Positions 11,556 to 23,423 of a DNA stretch of 64,000 bases are shown one piece after another. A model generated the notes under the pieces. That model was not told the DNA's origin. It worked only from the letters and a program-made list of their open reading frames with translations, and did no database searches. This stretch comes from Acheta domesticus (lineage: Eukaryota; Arthropoda; Insecta; Orthoptera; Gryllidae): the NCBI GenBank assembly GCA_031308135.1, contig JAHLJT010009436.1:163917681-163981680 (forward strand), given 5' to 3'. The translations under genes were made by a program, and so were the position numbers. The first letter of the stretch is position 1. Each line of letters opens with the position of its first letter.

Positions 11556-12425
11556 CTAGAGGTTCTCTAGAAGGGAAACGCGACTCTGTGATCCTAGGGA
11601 TTTACACAGAAGCGCGTTTCCTGTTTGTGAGCACTCGCAAGAACTAGAGTGGATCGTGTTCCCGGCAGGCAGCCGTCTGCAATGCAGCGCTGAGAGCGGG
11701 CGTGGGAGTGGAGGAGGGTGAGGACCCGCCAGCGACACAAACGTAAACGCTGGTTCAGCGAGGGCAAGGAGTGGGCGAGCGGGATGGGAAAATAGTAGGA
11801 ATGTACAAGACATGATATTAGAGAGTATGAATGATCCAGGACAGTCAGCAAGGAGGATAAAGTGAGGGAGGTAAAGTAAGACTGATGGAAAATCGACGCG
11901 AAGCATATAGTAAAGGTGAGGTGAAGAAAAGTTTGGAGGGAGATAAAGGAATGAACTTTGGCAAATGTAATAGTAATTGATAATGTTGGGGTGAAGGAAT
12001 AATGAAGAATTGACCACGCGCAAACGAGGACTGAAACGAGAGCAAGTGGAGCAATAGGCAAGAAGCAAGGGCCAATGGGGGGGGGGAGAACTGTGTTGCA
12101 TTGGAAGAAAGAACTAACGTTGGAAGAAAGTGAGAGAGTGGGGGCGTATGTAAGTGTAATGGAAGTTTGAATTTATTTATTTGGTCAAAAACTGAAAAAT
12201 GTATATGACGTATGTATATGAATAAAGAAGGTTGTTCGGAGGCGACTCATTGATGAGAACGGGGGAAAGATGGGGAGAAAATGGATAACTAGAAGGTCGG
12301 ATTAGAAGAAAAAACTCGGAGATGAAATGAGAGTATAAATTTAAAGGAGTGGGTATGTTAAGAAGATGGAAGGAGGAGAGATGAGAGAAAACGAGAGGTA
12401 CGGGGAAGAGAGAGAACAAATAAGC
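11556..12425. other. Purine-skewed tract with G10 run
   Basis: The plus strand is rich in GGAGG/GAAGAA motifs, with a run of ten G at 12077-12086. Minus-strand frames of 155 and 181 codons overlap in different phases and translate to Leu/Ser/Pro-rich sequence, a product of the skew. No domain is recognised. Confidence 0.5.
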
Positions 12426-12675
12426 CTGTGAGATAAAACTAGAAATGGATTTATTTTACTAATCTTAAGTGAAAGATACGTAAAGAAAAATTGTATGGAT
12501 AAATGCGTAATAAATACCTATGAGTTTATAAATACATATATAAACTGTAATTCCTAGCAGTTCAATTTTAATTGCAGTAGATCTGTGATGTGTTGATTCA
12601 GTATTTTCTGAAATATTTTCGTAATTGTGTAAAAATATTTCATGTAAAAATCACGTTTAAATAAAAAATATTAAT

Positions 12676-12785
12676 TGTATGTATATATATTATTATATTA
12701 TTATATATATATTATATATAATATATATATTAGTTATATATAACTAATTGTATATTGTATACATATAGTAATTATATATTTTTGT
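12676..12785. repeat. TA-rich microsatellite
   Basis: Imperfect (TA)n with interruptions such as TTATTATAT and TAGTTATATATAACTA; the latter is self-complementary. Confidence 0.8.
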
Positions 12786-13300
12786 TTGATATTTAATGTT
12801 TTTCATCACCATGTGTTTCTGGCTTTCATTTAATTATCCTCTAAGGATGGATGTCCTTGATTTTATTGGGGCTGCGTATAGTCATTGAACAAATTGGTAG
12901 TAGGACCTACCCGGACTGAGTTTACTAATACTTTATCCTTGCGTGAATACCGGGTAGATAGATAACTAAAGTATCCCTCAACTTCCTTGAGCCCAAGAGT
13001 GCTTGGTTATTTGATGATACCAACTTTATGTATGTCTACATATCTTCTTCACAAATTTTGTCCATACTGTGCTGTTCTGCAAATACCCAATTTAAGATAC
13101 AAGAGTGGCGATGTTTGTTGAGGGCGCTTAACTTGTCGCAAACATTCCTGGAAGGGATACCAAATTGCCTATTAAAGTATTCTGTGAATGTCTCTAGTCG
13201 GGAAAATGCGTATCTGTTGAGAGCCTTTCTTGGAACGGATGAAATATTTTTTCTGAGAACTGGTAGAATGCTCCTAGTTACCAATTCGTTCGTTCGCCCT
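12786..13300. other. No gene recognised
   Basis: Mixed composition. The 161-codon plus-strand frame (13028-13513) begins here with non-repetitive sequence but runs into the 13.3-kb minisatellite, and another frame is open on the opposite strand. I do not support it as a gene. Confidence 0.4.
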
Positions 13301-13304
13301 ATCC

Positions 13305-13700
13305 CCAGCCTCCCGGGACGTCTGCCCGCCCGACCGGTTGCCAGCTCGCCCGCGCGTTCGCCAGCCCGCCCGCCCGATCGCCAGCCTTTCCGCCCGATCG
13401 CCAGCATGCCCGACCGATCTCCAGCCCGCCCGCCCGATCGCCAGCCTTTCCGCCCGATCGCCAGCATGCCCGACCGATCTCCATCACGCCCGACCGATCG
13501 CCAGCCTGACTGACCGATCGCCAGCCTGACTGACCGATCGCCAGCCCGCCTGACCGTTCGCCAGCCCGCCTAACCGATCGCCAGCCCTCCCGATCGCCAG
13601 CCTGACTGACCGATCGCCAGCCCGCCCGCTCGATCGCCAGCCCGCCCGACCGATCGCCAGCCCGACCGATCGCCAGCCCGCCCGACCGATAGCCAGACCG
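13305..13700. repeat. GC minisatellite, CGATCGCCAGCCCGCCCGAC-type unit, with 60-bp higher-order repeat
   Basis: About 18 units of roughly 15-20 bp each carry GATCGCCAG (variants GATCTCCA, GTTCGCCAG). Positions 13381-13423 recur exactly at 13441-13483, revealing a three-unit, 60-bp higher-order period. All reading frames are rich in Arg/Pro/Ala/Gly, producing several long overlapping open frames on both strands that are not genes. Confidence 0.9.
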
Positions 13701-14030
13701 AACGATGGCCGCGCCGTTCACACGATCGCCCGTGTGTGCGCTCGCCGTTGTCGCGTTGGCCGCCGCGTGTTCTCGCACGGCGCGAGGGGCGGGCCGCAGA
13801 AGCGACACAGCGTCGTCCATCATTTCTCAAACGCAAATATTTATGGCGTTCGGAAACTGCGTCCCTCCGCCCCCGCGCTGCCTTTCGCAGAAATAGACGC
13901 CGTTTCTCCGCATCGCCCCTTTCCACGTCACGTCCACCTCCTACTCCTACCCTTGCAGCGGGTGGGTGGTGGGCGCGTCGCGTGCCCCCACGTGCCGCCC
14001 ATGAATCACGTGTTAGCCCATTAGACACGT
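13701..14030. other. GC/CpG-rich flank of the minisatellite
   Basis: CpG-dense DNA lacking repeat units. It contains TTCGCAGAAATAGACGCC at 13884-13901, which recurs with one change at 15444-15461. No gene is recognised; overlapping frames of 60-150 codons exist on both strands. Confidence 0.5.
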
Positions 14031-15320
14031 GATTCTTGTTGCTTTTATGCGCACGTCGGGCCGATTTATGCTCCTCGTCCTAGCCTCTGCTCTAGATACC
14101 CGCAAACAGCGAGTGCTGCCTGACCTGTAATATTACGAAATTACACTGTCATGGTCTTGAAGTGTTAAAATATTTGAATTGAGTGGATAAAAACACTGTA
14201 AATTTACTCTTCCGTAACAATAATTTTCTATTTTTCCTGATGTTTCTACACTGTGTGTAATTCCATTTGACTATAATTCAAATGTAACAGACCACTAATT
14301 TCACGTTATAAACGACTTCCTTTAACTCTTCCACTGTTTCAAAGTATAGAAAGGATGTGAGATTATTGAGCTTGATAATGGAACATTCGTAAATTTCATA
14401 ACTTCAAAATATCATTAATTTGATGCATGTAATCACTAATTCCCAATTCAAAATTGTCATCATTCGTACACTTAAAACTATTTGCAAACGTGTGGTCAAA
14501 TCATGCAGATAAAATGCATTACTACGCCAACGAAAACAAACAAAAATTGTTTCAAATTCCAATCCCATGTACTGTTTTGTGTGAACTATGTGTGCATCAC
14601 GTGATGTGCAACTGAGAAGCCTGAACGTCTGCCTCAAGAAGCACCAGAAGTAAAAAGCTCTCACGTAATTTGGCATTTATAAGGTACCAATCGAGATCTT
14701 GAAGTTATGTCATTATCCTTCCTAGGATTTCATAAGGTTCTCCAATTTCCCTTGCCATGCGTTTCATCACATCTCGAATGTTTTCATCACGCAACTCCAT
14801 GATTTTGTTTCTTTCTCTTTTTATTCCTCTGGCGTCATCATTTCTTAAAATCGGAGATCTCGATTCAGATCCAAGTAATCCTGTAGTAAAACAGTTGCCT
14901 CAGTTCGTGTCCTAAGAAATGAACTCCTACTGTAAATACTTAATAAATATTCAAATAAATATTTATTATTTATATTAAAAATGTAGATGAAGATGGGAAG
15001 AATAAATGGGTTTAATCTTTTTAATGAATTTTTTAATGGAACTTATGTCTATAACGTTATATATTGTCTATATATATTATTTATAATAATATAACAATAA
15101 CTATAATATTGTCTGTAAACAAAATTTTGAAGCAATCAAACTTATAAAATTTAAATAAATACACTGTATGTAGTTTACAATGTTCGAATGCCGATAACAA
15201 GACCTTCAGAAACTCTAAACTTAAGGCTACAATGTCCTGAGGTCCAACAAATTCTATCTTGAAAAGAAAAGGGTAAACATAGAACAGTTGCTGGTTACAA
15301 ATTCCCAAGAACGAACCCTC
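14031..15320. other. AT-rich DNA, no gene seen
   Basis: Short open frames only; AT-rich runs around 14940-15130. No tandem array, transposon end or RNA gene recognised. Confidence 0.55.
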
Positions 15321-15329
15321 CAAACTATC

Positions 15330-15660
15330 GCTGTTCCGTTTAGGAATGCCAGGCGTCCTCTCCTGCAGGCCGGTTTCGCCCCTGCACCGGGGTTTACATG
15401 CGCGCATGTCCCACTTGCAGTGTTTGGCGTTGCGGAGGTGCCCTTCGCAGAAATAGCCGCCCCGGGCGCCCCCCTCCTCCGCCCCCTCCCCCGCCCCCTC
15501 CCAAGTGCCGTCGCGTGCGCGCGCCCGGGAGGCACGCGTTCATGAATCTCACTCTAACGGCTGCGGCTCCGCTGCCGCCCCTCCCCGCCTCGCCCCGCGG
15601 CGCACCACCCGCCCGGCCGCGCCAACGACGTTGCCCCCGATCGCTGACTTTGCCTCGCTG
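15330..15660. other. GC/CpG-rich island
   Basis: C-rich and CpG-dense, with CCGCCCCCTCC-like tracts and the shared motif at 15444-15461. It leads directly into the CAACATTGCC repeat. Open frames are overlapping and low in complexity. Confidence 0.55.
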
Positions 15661-15693
15661 GCCAACATTGCCACCAATTTCAACATTGCCACC
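15661..15693. repeat. Left part of split CAACATTGCC array
   Basis: Two units (CCAACATTGCCACC and TCAACATTGCCACC) precede the SINE. The second (15680-15693) is repeated exactly on the far side of the SINE at 16128-16141. Confidence 0.7.
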
Positions 15694-16127
15694 GGGAGAG
15701 ATGGCTCAGGGCATCATCTGATGTCACTGCAGTCCCTCTGACCGGAAGGTCTTAGGGTCCAGTCCCGACGGTGGCAGGATTTTCAATATTAGCTTGTCAG
15801 CTGGGTCCAATTCAGTTGCTGTTTTGACGAGAATTCTTGCGGCCGTCTGCTCTGATCGGTAGCTTTCCGTGATTTCTTCGATCAACATCTGGCGAATGCC
15901 GGAGCAGTACCCTAACAAACGGACCATGGACCGCGCGCGATCTTTCCTTCCTCTTTCGTGACCTATCCTCACCACCGACACAGAAATAAGCACTATACTT
16001 TCACACGTACAAGTAGACCGAATGGGGACATTGAACTTGTCCCAGGTGGAGCGGTGTCTCGCTGGTGGGAGATATCTTGTTAGGGAAACACCGATAGTTG
16101 ACGCAGCCACCTCTAACAATCAGTCAA
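15694..16127 (+). mobile_element. tRNA-headed SINE inserted in an 18-bp array
   Basis: The head contains an A-box-like TGGCTCAGGGCATC (15702 onward) and a B-box-like GGGTCCAGTCCC (about 15755), as in Pol III-transcribed SINEs. The body shares 22 consecutive bases (15847-15868) with the SINE at 35752-35773. The 3' end carries GATAGTTGACGC followed by an (ATCA)-type tail, related to the tails at 30.3 and 57.35 kb. Identical 14-bp flanks (15680-15693, 16128-16141) look like a target-site duplication, although the array unit itself could mimic one. Non-autonomous; it would depend on a LINE for retrotransposition. Confidence 0.75.
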
Positions 16128-16580
16128 TCAACATTGCCACCAGTTTCAACACTGTCACTCTCGTCAACATTGCCGCCCTCACCAAGATTGCTGCCCTCGC
16201 CAAGATTGTCCCCCTCCTCAACATTGTTGTCCTCGTCAGCATTGCCGCCCTCGACTTGATTGCTGCCCTCGTCAAGATTGTCGCCCTCCTCAGCATTGCC
16301 ATCGAAGACAACGTTGTCATCCTCAACAATGCGGCTGTCGTCAACAATGCGGCCCTCGTCAACACTACCGCCCCGTCAACACTGCTGCCCTCGTCAACTA
16401 TGCCGCCCTTGTCAACATTATTATCCTCGCCAGCCTTTTCATCCTCGTCAACATTAGTTCTGTCTTTGTCAACAAAACCACGGTCGACATCCCCCCAATC
16501 ATCAACAATGCCTCGGTTGTCAATAATACCACGGTCATCAACTGTGCCATCAACGATGCCATCGTCGTCATTGACATCGT
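16128..16580. repeat. 18-bp degenerate tandem array (GTCAACATTGCCGCCCTC-type)
   Basis: At least 16 units of 18 bp, with variants such as ACCAAGATTGCTGCCCTC. Because 18 is a multiple of three and changes are mostly substitutions, frames stay open on both strands: the plus frame gives a six-residue hydrophobic pattern (N-I-A-A-L-x) and the minus frame a M-L-T-R-A-A pattern. The plus-strand 186-codon frame starts inside the SINE, so it is not a native gene. Units grow more divergent toward 16580. Confidence 0.8.
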
Positions 16581-19240
16581 GAGAATCATTAGTACTGTCG
16601 TATTAGTACAATTGGGCAGACTAATACTACAATTATTAGACGTCATATTATTTCCAGTATTTTCATCAACACTATCACTAATTGCCGACGCTTCTATGAG
16701 TTCGCCATCGTGCATCAACTTCACCATCGTTATTACTAACGATACATTTTCAACATTACTACCGCCGTTAATATTTCCATGCGTTCCTTTATTAAGATTG
16801 TAGTCAGTATTTTATTAATAATTTGCTGGCGGGTCCTTGATTATTTGCGTGGTAGTAAATATAATAATACATCACATCATACGATTCATATTATAGTACT
16901 TGTTGTATGAATATTCTAATAGACACTCAAATGTTAAAACACAACTGTTTTTATCAATGAATAGTAGATTGTTTTATTCTCGAGTTAACAAATGACTGAT
17001 CTTTCAAAATGAGGTAGTAGCATTGTACAGAACGGCGACTGCAATATCACATGAATGCGAAATCAATATGTTTTCCAACTCAATAAAGTGTAATGTGTCA
17101 ATGTTCTGCATTGCGATGGCACGTGAGAATGTTAAATCTCATGAAGTCACACACATATTTAATCATAGTTGTCCATTTCCGCTACAATTCAACTGAGGGA
17201 AATGCTCTTTTCACGTAATTCAGAGAGCATGTCACTAAGCTCTATGATCAGTGCCTGTACAATAGTAAAATAACAGGGCAATGTTAATTATAAAGAATTT
17301 TACTTTGAGAAGTGGGCGCCTCCAGCAAATGTTCTCTTTTATTTCATCTCAGTTCGATCATTTTTAAAATGTTTTCTCTGAAGGATTTTTAACACTACTT
17401 CTCAAGAATCGAAACTACCTCTTTGTAAAAACTATATGAATATGTAACCATTTTTTAAACGATTGAATCACTAGATTGTGTGTAATATTAATGAATGAAC
17501 GAAATGTGATGAACATACGAGCTTCAACAACAAAGCATATTAAAAATGAAAAATCAGAACACTCCAGGTAGTTCTTTCCAAAACCACTATACGCATTTCA
17601 GATCACCGTTAAGAAATACCCTCATTTAAGTGACAATGAATCTTCAGCAGATTTTTTCTAAAATTTGGCAGCTCAGTATGCTTTTATTCTAGAAGATTGA
17701 TCTACTAAAGTATGAATGGATGAAAACTCATCGATTATTCAGACAAACTCTAGTATCAATTAATGCATCCGTTTCTAGCACGAACAAAGGAAAGTATGAA
17801 GTATCAGTTGTTTTTTTGTCCCAAACCTAATATCTCTGCCATTTAGTACATTTGTTTGAGAAGTACTCAACGACACTGTTCGTTCTATAGTATTCAATGA
17901 AGGAATAGATTATATGAAGCGAACTATGCGAGAGAGAATGGAATACGCTCCGACATTGTTAATTTAACTAATGAATGAACTGCCCAGTCTACTATTAAGA
18001 GCCCAATAAACAACCATTGAAAAACGAAAAAACTGACGCCACAAATGCATTTCCTACAGTTCTCTAATGAAAAGTTTACTTACTCTATGTCTATTTCATA
18101 AGAACGAGAAGCGATTCTAAGAAGCATCAAGACATGATACAGAATCGTTCTTCAAACCAAACCCTGCTAACGAGAGAGATGCTTCGATAACAATCAGACA
18201 TACTTTAATATTCTGGTTGATGTTAGATACGTCCTCTAATAGTTTACTGAAATGAACAGTGACGGTTTACAAATTACATGAACTTGTGTCTTCTTTCTAA
18301 TGGTCAACACTCTAAACAATTTTTGGCACCTCATTTTTCGACAAGAAATCAACATGCTTTTCATCATGACACTAAAGCTTTTCCCAATATATCTATAAAA
18401 CTTTGTTCTACTTAGTGATAAATTCAAAATGTTACATCTTTAACTGTCTTTTGAAAGAAGAAAGGTAAACAATTATTTATGAGTTATATATTTATAACTA
18501 TTTATATGCGTTTTTCACTTATATTATGAACTCTTAACAGATTTACATTTTTTTTACAATATACTATTTGGGTAAGTTGAGGTTAACAATTCTGGTGTTC
18601 TCTGATCACTATAGAATCAACTTGATACATCGTGTTCGTTCTATGTTTCAGTTGTTTGTTGCTAGAAGACAAAGGGGATCCTCGATTTTAAAAATAATTG
18701 AAAAGGACAGTTTACAATTCGAGTTACTCGTGTGAGCACCCAGGACCTCGTTTATAGAGCCTTCGAAGGAACGAGTTTCATCTTTTAAGAAGCGCAAGAA
18801 CAGAAGCGAATGGGGTTTCCTCGGAGTAATATAGTACACTCTACGCCACGGTAACAGTAAATGATAACATTTCTTGATCACTGCTCTTCATTAAACCCTT
18901 CAGAAGGTCTTCTCATTACTTCTAGCATCTAGTGATACAGAATATTATATTACACTTTCACCTATAGATATTTCTCCTTGTAGATATATGAGAGTTTGAG
19001 TGATCAGTGCGTCTTGTAGAATTATGATAAATATCGTTATGTTTCACAAAACATGTTTTCTCATCAAAAACTTCAATTTAAGCACTCAGAAAAAAAAATC
19101 GACCCACCCTAATATATGTATATACATCGTTATAAATATTTCTTATATTATGAATAGACATAGTTTAATAGCAGAATATTTACATACGATTGGCAGTGAA
19201 AGCATTAAACATTAATTCACTGTAGACAATTTTTAAGCGT
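16581..19240. other. AT-rich DNA, no gene seen
   Basis: About 2.6 kb of unique-looking AT-rich DNA. Short CATCAAC-type echoes of the array persist to about 16745. No domain, transposon end or RNA gene was recognised; a let-7-like 11-mer at 17010 was rejected. Confidence 0.5.
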
Positions 19241-19244
19241 GCTG

Positions 19245-20045
19245 CTGTTCGAGTTGTTATCCGGGCGGTGGACGCTCCGCGCCTCCCCGGCTGGAGAGCG
19301 CCGCGCTAAAGGCAGTAAACTCTGGTAGGCGACGCGAGCGCCCGGCAATTCCTTCGGAAACGCGTGTCCGCGTGACAAACACGCTCGGGCCGCCGCCGCC
19401 GCCGTCCGGACGCTGCGCCGGGATAAAAAGGAGCGGCCGCCGCGGCGCTAGCGGCGCGTATTTCCTTCACTTCGCCCTTCCGCTTCCGGCCACCGTCTGT
19501 TGTTTCCGGAAGTCCCGGGCGGCGCGAGTCCAGTCGACTCGAGTCGTCGGCGACGAAGAGGGGGAGGAGGCGGCGCGCGAGTCGGCCAGGCGGAGTGAGC
19601 ATCTCACCCCCCCCCACTCCTTCCCCCCTCCCGAGTGAGTGGCCTTGGGCGCGCTCTCATCTCGTCTTCCGCACCCTCGCCTTCCCCCCCTCACCCCACC
19701 CCTTCGCCACCCCACGGCCGGCGTTCTCGCCTGTCCGTCCTCGCCTCCCAGACTTCCTGCTTTCCTCCCTGGCGGACCCTTATCAGGCCGGAGTTCTCTA
19801 ATAGGCACTAATGAATGAAAACACCGCCCTTTGGTGCGTCCTAAGTCAAGCCTGAAATCCAATTTAGGGGCGTCGTGGAGCGGGCAGGCGGCCAATACTT
19901 TCGCCCGCTCGCTGTTTCTGTTGCCGCTCGCGCGGACTCTTCGGCGCCACTCTTTCGCTCTTCTCCCTCCCATCCCCCCTTCCCACTCACCCCCCGCCGC
20001 CGGACGCTGCTCTTAAGAGGCCGCCGCCCATGCCAACGCTGCTTC
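19245..20045. other. GC/CpG-rich island
   Basis: CpG-dense, with CCGCCGCCGCCG near 19391 and C-rich tracts at 19605-19630 and 19683-19710. It lacks the long tandem arrays of the other islands, which makes it one of the better candidates for a real CpG-island promoter or 5' exon. No start codon with a conserved N-terminus is recognisable; overlapping frames of up to 168 codons are Arg/Pro-rich. Confidence 0.55.
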
Positions 20046-21040
20046 TAGCTGGCGTTGTCACCTCCTCTTTCTTCTCGCACGCCTCTCCCTTCGCTTCTTT
20101 CTTATCCTCCTTCCAACCTTCCACTTCCGTTTCTTGTTCTTCCTCTTCGGCCTCACACCCCTGATCTTCCTCTATTTTATTTTTCGCTCTCTTCCTAATC
20201 TGTATGTCCCTTACTTTGTTCTCGTCTCTCTTATGTTTTTGTTACTCCACCTGATCTTCATGCATCAACTCGAACTCAATTTTTTTTGTTCTTTCTGGCC
20301 CATTTGATCCTCCTCCAGTTTTTTTTATTCGATCGTTCCCTCTCTTTCTCTAGTGCATTTCTGGCTCTCAAACCACGATACCGCTTTTTATCTCTTGATC
20401 CGTCAAGTTATGCCAACTTTGTCTTCTTTGCGTGTGCGCTTAGTCCCTCTTCCTGTTTTTGTGTCGCTATTGCTGTCGATTTTGAAGAGATAGTACACGA
20501 GAGGTGACTCGATTACACATCACTCGTTCCTACGTGTATTTAGAAAGTTCAGTAGACTTCTACTGTTTTCTTGTCATTTGATAGGATCATACACAACAGC
20601 TTATCACCACAACAATGAAGATATTTTTGTTATTTGCTTTTCAAAGCTGATACAAAAATTTATTTGTAACAAAGATTTTGCTTGGTTGTTAAATTGGTTA
20701 CAACAAATAACTGGAAAAATTCAAGACAGATTCAAAATGTGGGAAATATCAATATACATAACTCACAATCTCTGTTTGTACTAACTGAAAATGCGATTTT
20801 CTTTAGTCGTTTCAGTTTATATTACACAAACCTTACTCTGGCATTTTAAGCTGGAGTTCCCTTATTTTGAGTGCTGCATCAGGTAGTGACAAACTAGGAG
20901 GTACTTGGTATCATTATAAAATCTTTTAATCTTACGAAGGAAGTGTTGCATATTCCAACATCCCATTCTCCACTTGGCTGTCACTAAATAATAAAAAGAA
21001 AAGAACAGAGGGTCCTGGGTATCTTTTAGCTTAGCCGGCG
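20046..21040. other. Pyrimidine-rich then AT-rich DNA, no gene seen
   Basis: 20046-20480 is rich in CTTC/TTCTT on the plus strand. After 20520 it is AT-rich. No coding domain or transposon end is recognised. Confidence 0.5.
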
Positions 21041-21460
21041 CCATCTGCAGAGATGCCGTTCGTCCGTCCGTCCGTCCGTCCGCCGGCAGGGAGATACGAG
21101 TCGACCGGCGGGCCCGGCGTCTGTCCATCGGCAGCACAGACGGGTCCCGAGAGGGGCGGGGCACCTCGCAGGAGGAAGACTGCAGAGCTGCGTTGAGCGG
21201 CGCTCCACCTAACAACACATCATTACGCGCGGGGGAAGGGGACTCGACCATTCCGCAGAGAGAGAGAGAGAGGAGACAAGCGGGGAAGAGGAGAAGAAGG
21301 GGAAGGGGGAGTGAGGGCAGGGGAAAGGAGGGGAGTAGGGAAAGGCTCCCTCTGTCGTCCTTGCCGCGCGCATTGTCTCCCTGCGGCAGATTAGTCCCCG
21401 AAATTAAAGAAGGAGAGACGGGGCGGGGGCGGCGGGCGCGCAAAGGTACAAGGCAAATCC
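21041..21460. other. GC-rich island with short (CCGT)n and GA-rich tract
   Basis: (CCGT)n-like sequence at 21059-21082, then a purine-rich GAGAGAGA/GGGGAAGG segment at 21255-21345. Overlapping frames on both strands are low in complexity. Confidence 0.6.
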
Positions 21461-22315
21461 TTCTTTATGTAGTCAATTCAGTGCACGGCGAGGCGCACAG
21501 TGGTCTCAGGGCTTGACTTATGCGGCGGTAATCTAAAGTCCCTTCTTGCTGTAAAAAAAAGAGAGAAGAAGAAAAGGAATTTGAACAATGTTCTATAGGA
21601 ATGGCTGTAATAAGAATATATATCTGACATTTTAGTAAACCTTTACGAGGAAAACTTAGCTGAGATAGTATCCCAAGCAGACAATACGTGCATTTTGCGC
21701 GTACTGTGGCACATAATGGAAAATTGAATTGTAAAATTAATTTATCTTCTGAAAGAAAAAAATCGATCGCGCATATGAGAGGAACGCAGTGAACATCATG
21801 ACTACAAGTGGGCATTTAAATTTTTAAAGGAATTTAGAGTTAACGAGCGGCCTAAAGATCGTGGGTCATGAAATCGAGTCAAATATATTCGAACACATTT
21901 ATTTGTTCAGCTCTTTCTCGAAATATTTTTGCCTGCACGCAAAGCATGGACCGAGTTTGTTGAAGTGAACATTTCAATTGAAAAGTTCTGCTGTGTAATT
22001 TCAATGTCACTCAACAAACCCGTACACAAAAATGGTAATTTTGTAAACTCTTTTTCCCGACCATGCATATTTATTTCAAAAAATTTCTACCCCATCAACT
22101 GTTGGTAAATGCTATGAAGTTCCCTCTTTTCAACTGCGTAATTACAAAAACAATAAGAAGAGTGCAATAAAGAATGAAGCGTGGAAACTAAAGTATCCTA
22201 GTGTATGTATGCAGAAAAGTATTTTGTAAAAGATTATTTTCCTGTCTATGCTGCTCAATTGGCCTTAAATGAGGTACTCATGAGTTCGTAGGCTTCCGCG
22301 GCCGGAGTCATTGTG
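21461..22315. other. AT-rich DNA, no gene seen
   Basis: Contains an 11-bp inverted pair, AGTTTGTTGA near 21954 and TCAACAAAC near 22012, spanning about 66 bases; probably incidental. No coding domain. Confidence 0.45.
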
Positions 22316-22547
22316 TTCTTGGCTGTCAGGGATGAGCCGCGTCTCAGTCGATGGATATGACGTTTCGGCCAGCGTGCTGTGGCCTTCTTCAGAGCTAAAC
22401 TGTTCAGCTCAGTTTAGCACAAAACTCAGTTTAACACAAAGCTCATTTTAGAACGAAACTCAGTTTAGCTCTGAAGAAGGCCACACCAAGATGGACGAAA
22501 CGTCAGATCCGTCGACTCAGACACGGCTCATCCCGGACAGCCAAGAA
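22316..22547. mobile_element. 232-bp imperfect inverted-repeat (fold-back) element
   Basis: Arms of about 85 bp at 22316-22402 and 22463-22547 are near-complementary. Shared blocks include TTCTTGGCTGTC, GGGATGAGCCG, GACGTTTCG and TGTGGCCTTCTTCAGAGC. The loop holds a short tandem of CTCAGTTTAGCACAAAA-like units of about 20 bp. The GAAGAAGGCCACA and CGAAACGTCA strings are widespread in repeat families of many animals. It could be a fold-back transposon or two opposed copies of one repeat end. The transcript would form a long hairpin. Confidence 0.75.
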
Positions 22548-23099
22548 TAGAACGAGGTACTCGTCTTTGAAGTTTAAGTACAATTTCCAATTACGTATCC
22601 CATCATTTGTAATAAAACGCCAATCCTCCCAGTCCGAATAGCGTGTTCCTAAGACTTGAATGGGCCCCTAGCTATTCGTCTTCGGCAAGTGTGTTCTGAT
22701 ATCCCTTCCCCCCCTCCTCGCGGCGTACAGAAGGGAGCACTACAGAGTCTCTTTGAGAAAGGCGCCCATGAGGCGTTGTATTTAGTGACGCGGCGCATGA
22801 CTCAATTCCTCAGCTGCTTCATGCGCCTGGGCCTTGGCTAATGTGGGGCTTAGGGCGATGGAAAGCGCGACGTACGATCGCCTCCTAGCTACCCCTCCTC
22901 GCAAGGGAGGGGGTAAGGGAATGAAAGGGTGAGGGTGGGAATGGAATGGGGTGAGGGACACGCTGTCCTGGAGTCAAAAAGGCTTCTTTATTGGGTTAAG
23001 AGTTGCTGGAGTGAAGATGATGCGACCTTTGCTTACGGGAAATTTGATCCGTCGTTGAGCCCTGCACGATTAGCAGTTGGTAAAAGGAAGAATGTGAAA
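22548..23099. other. Mixed composition, no gene seen
   Basis: Moderately GC-rich from 22680 to 22960, with GGGTGAGGG-type purine tracts around 22907-22965. No domain recognised. Confidence 0.45.
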
Positions 23100-23423
23100 T
23101 AGTCTTTCATATAGCGATTTTTCCAGCTAGCGGCAACCAAGTAACGTAATGGTCTTTGTGAAGCCGAGACCCATAAGCTTCTTTTTTTCCTGTTTTGCAG
23201 CGTTCGCCGTTTCCCGCACCCAAGTTTCCCACTTCGTTCTGTCCGATGTAGCCACTTCTTGCAGGTATCTGGATGTCATCGCTTAGCATACAGCATCTCC
23301 CTAAGTTTCCTCGGTCTTCCTCTTTCTCTTCTTTCAGCTGGTGTCCAGACCTATACATTCAGCGGCCTTCGCACCTCTTCCATTCTTCTTAATGCCCATA
23401 CCATATCAGTCTATTCTATTCTA
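23100..23423 (-). pseudogene. LINE (non-LTR retrotransposon) ORF2 C-terminal remnant, distal part
   Basis: Read on the minus strand with frameshifts, this segment encodes an R-R-M-E-E stretch followed by W-T-P-A-E-R-R and G-R-P-R-K, the basic motif near the C-terminus of many insect endonuclease-reverse transcriptase ORFs. In another frame it continues with W-V-R-E-T-A-N-A-A-K. Stops and frameshifts show it is dead. It continues the LINE fragment at 24047-24360; the two were one copy before a TTAA element inserted between them. Confidence 0.65.

Noticed and set aside
17010..17020. TGAGGTAGTAG, identical to the first 11 bases of let-7
   Set aside because: The following bases differ from let-7 and no complementary arm lies within hairpin distance, so it is not a let-7 precursor.
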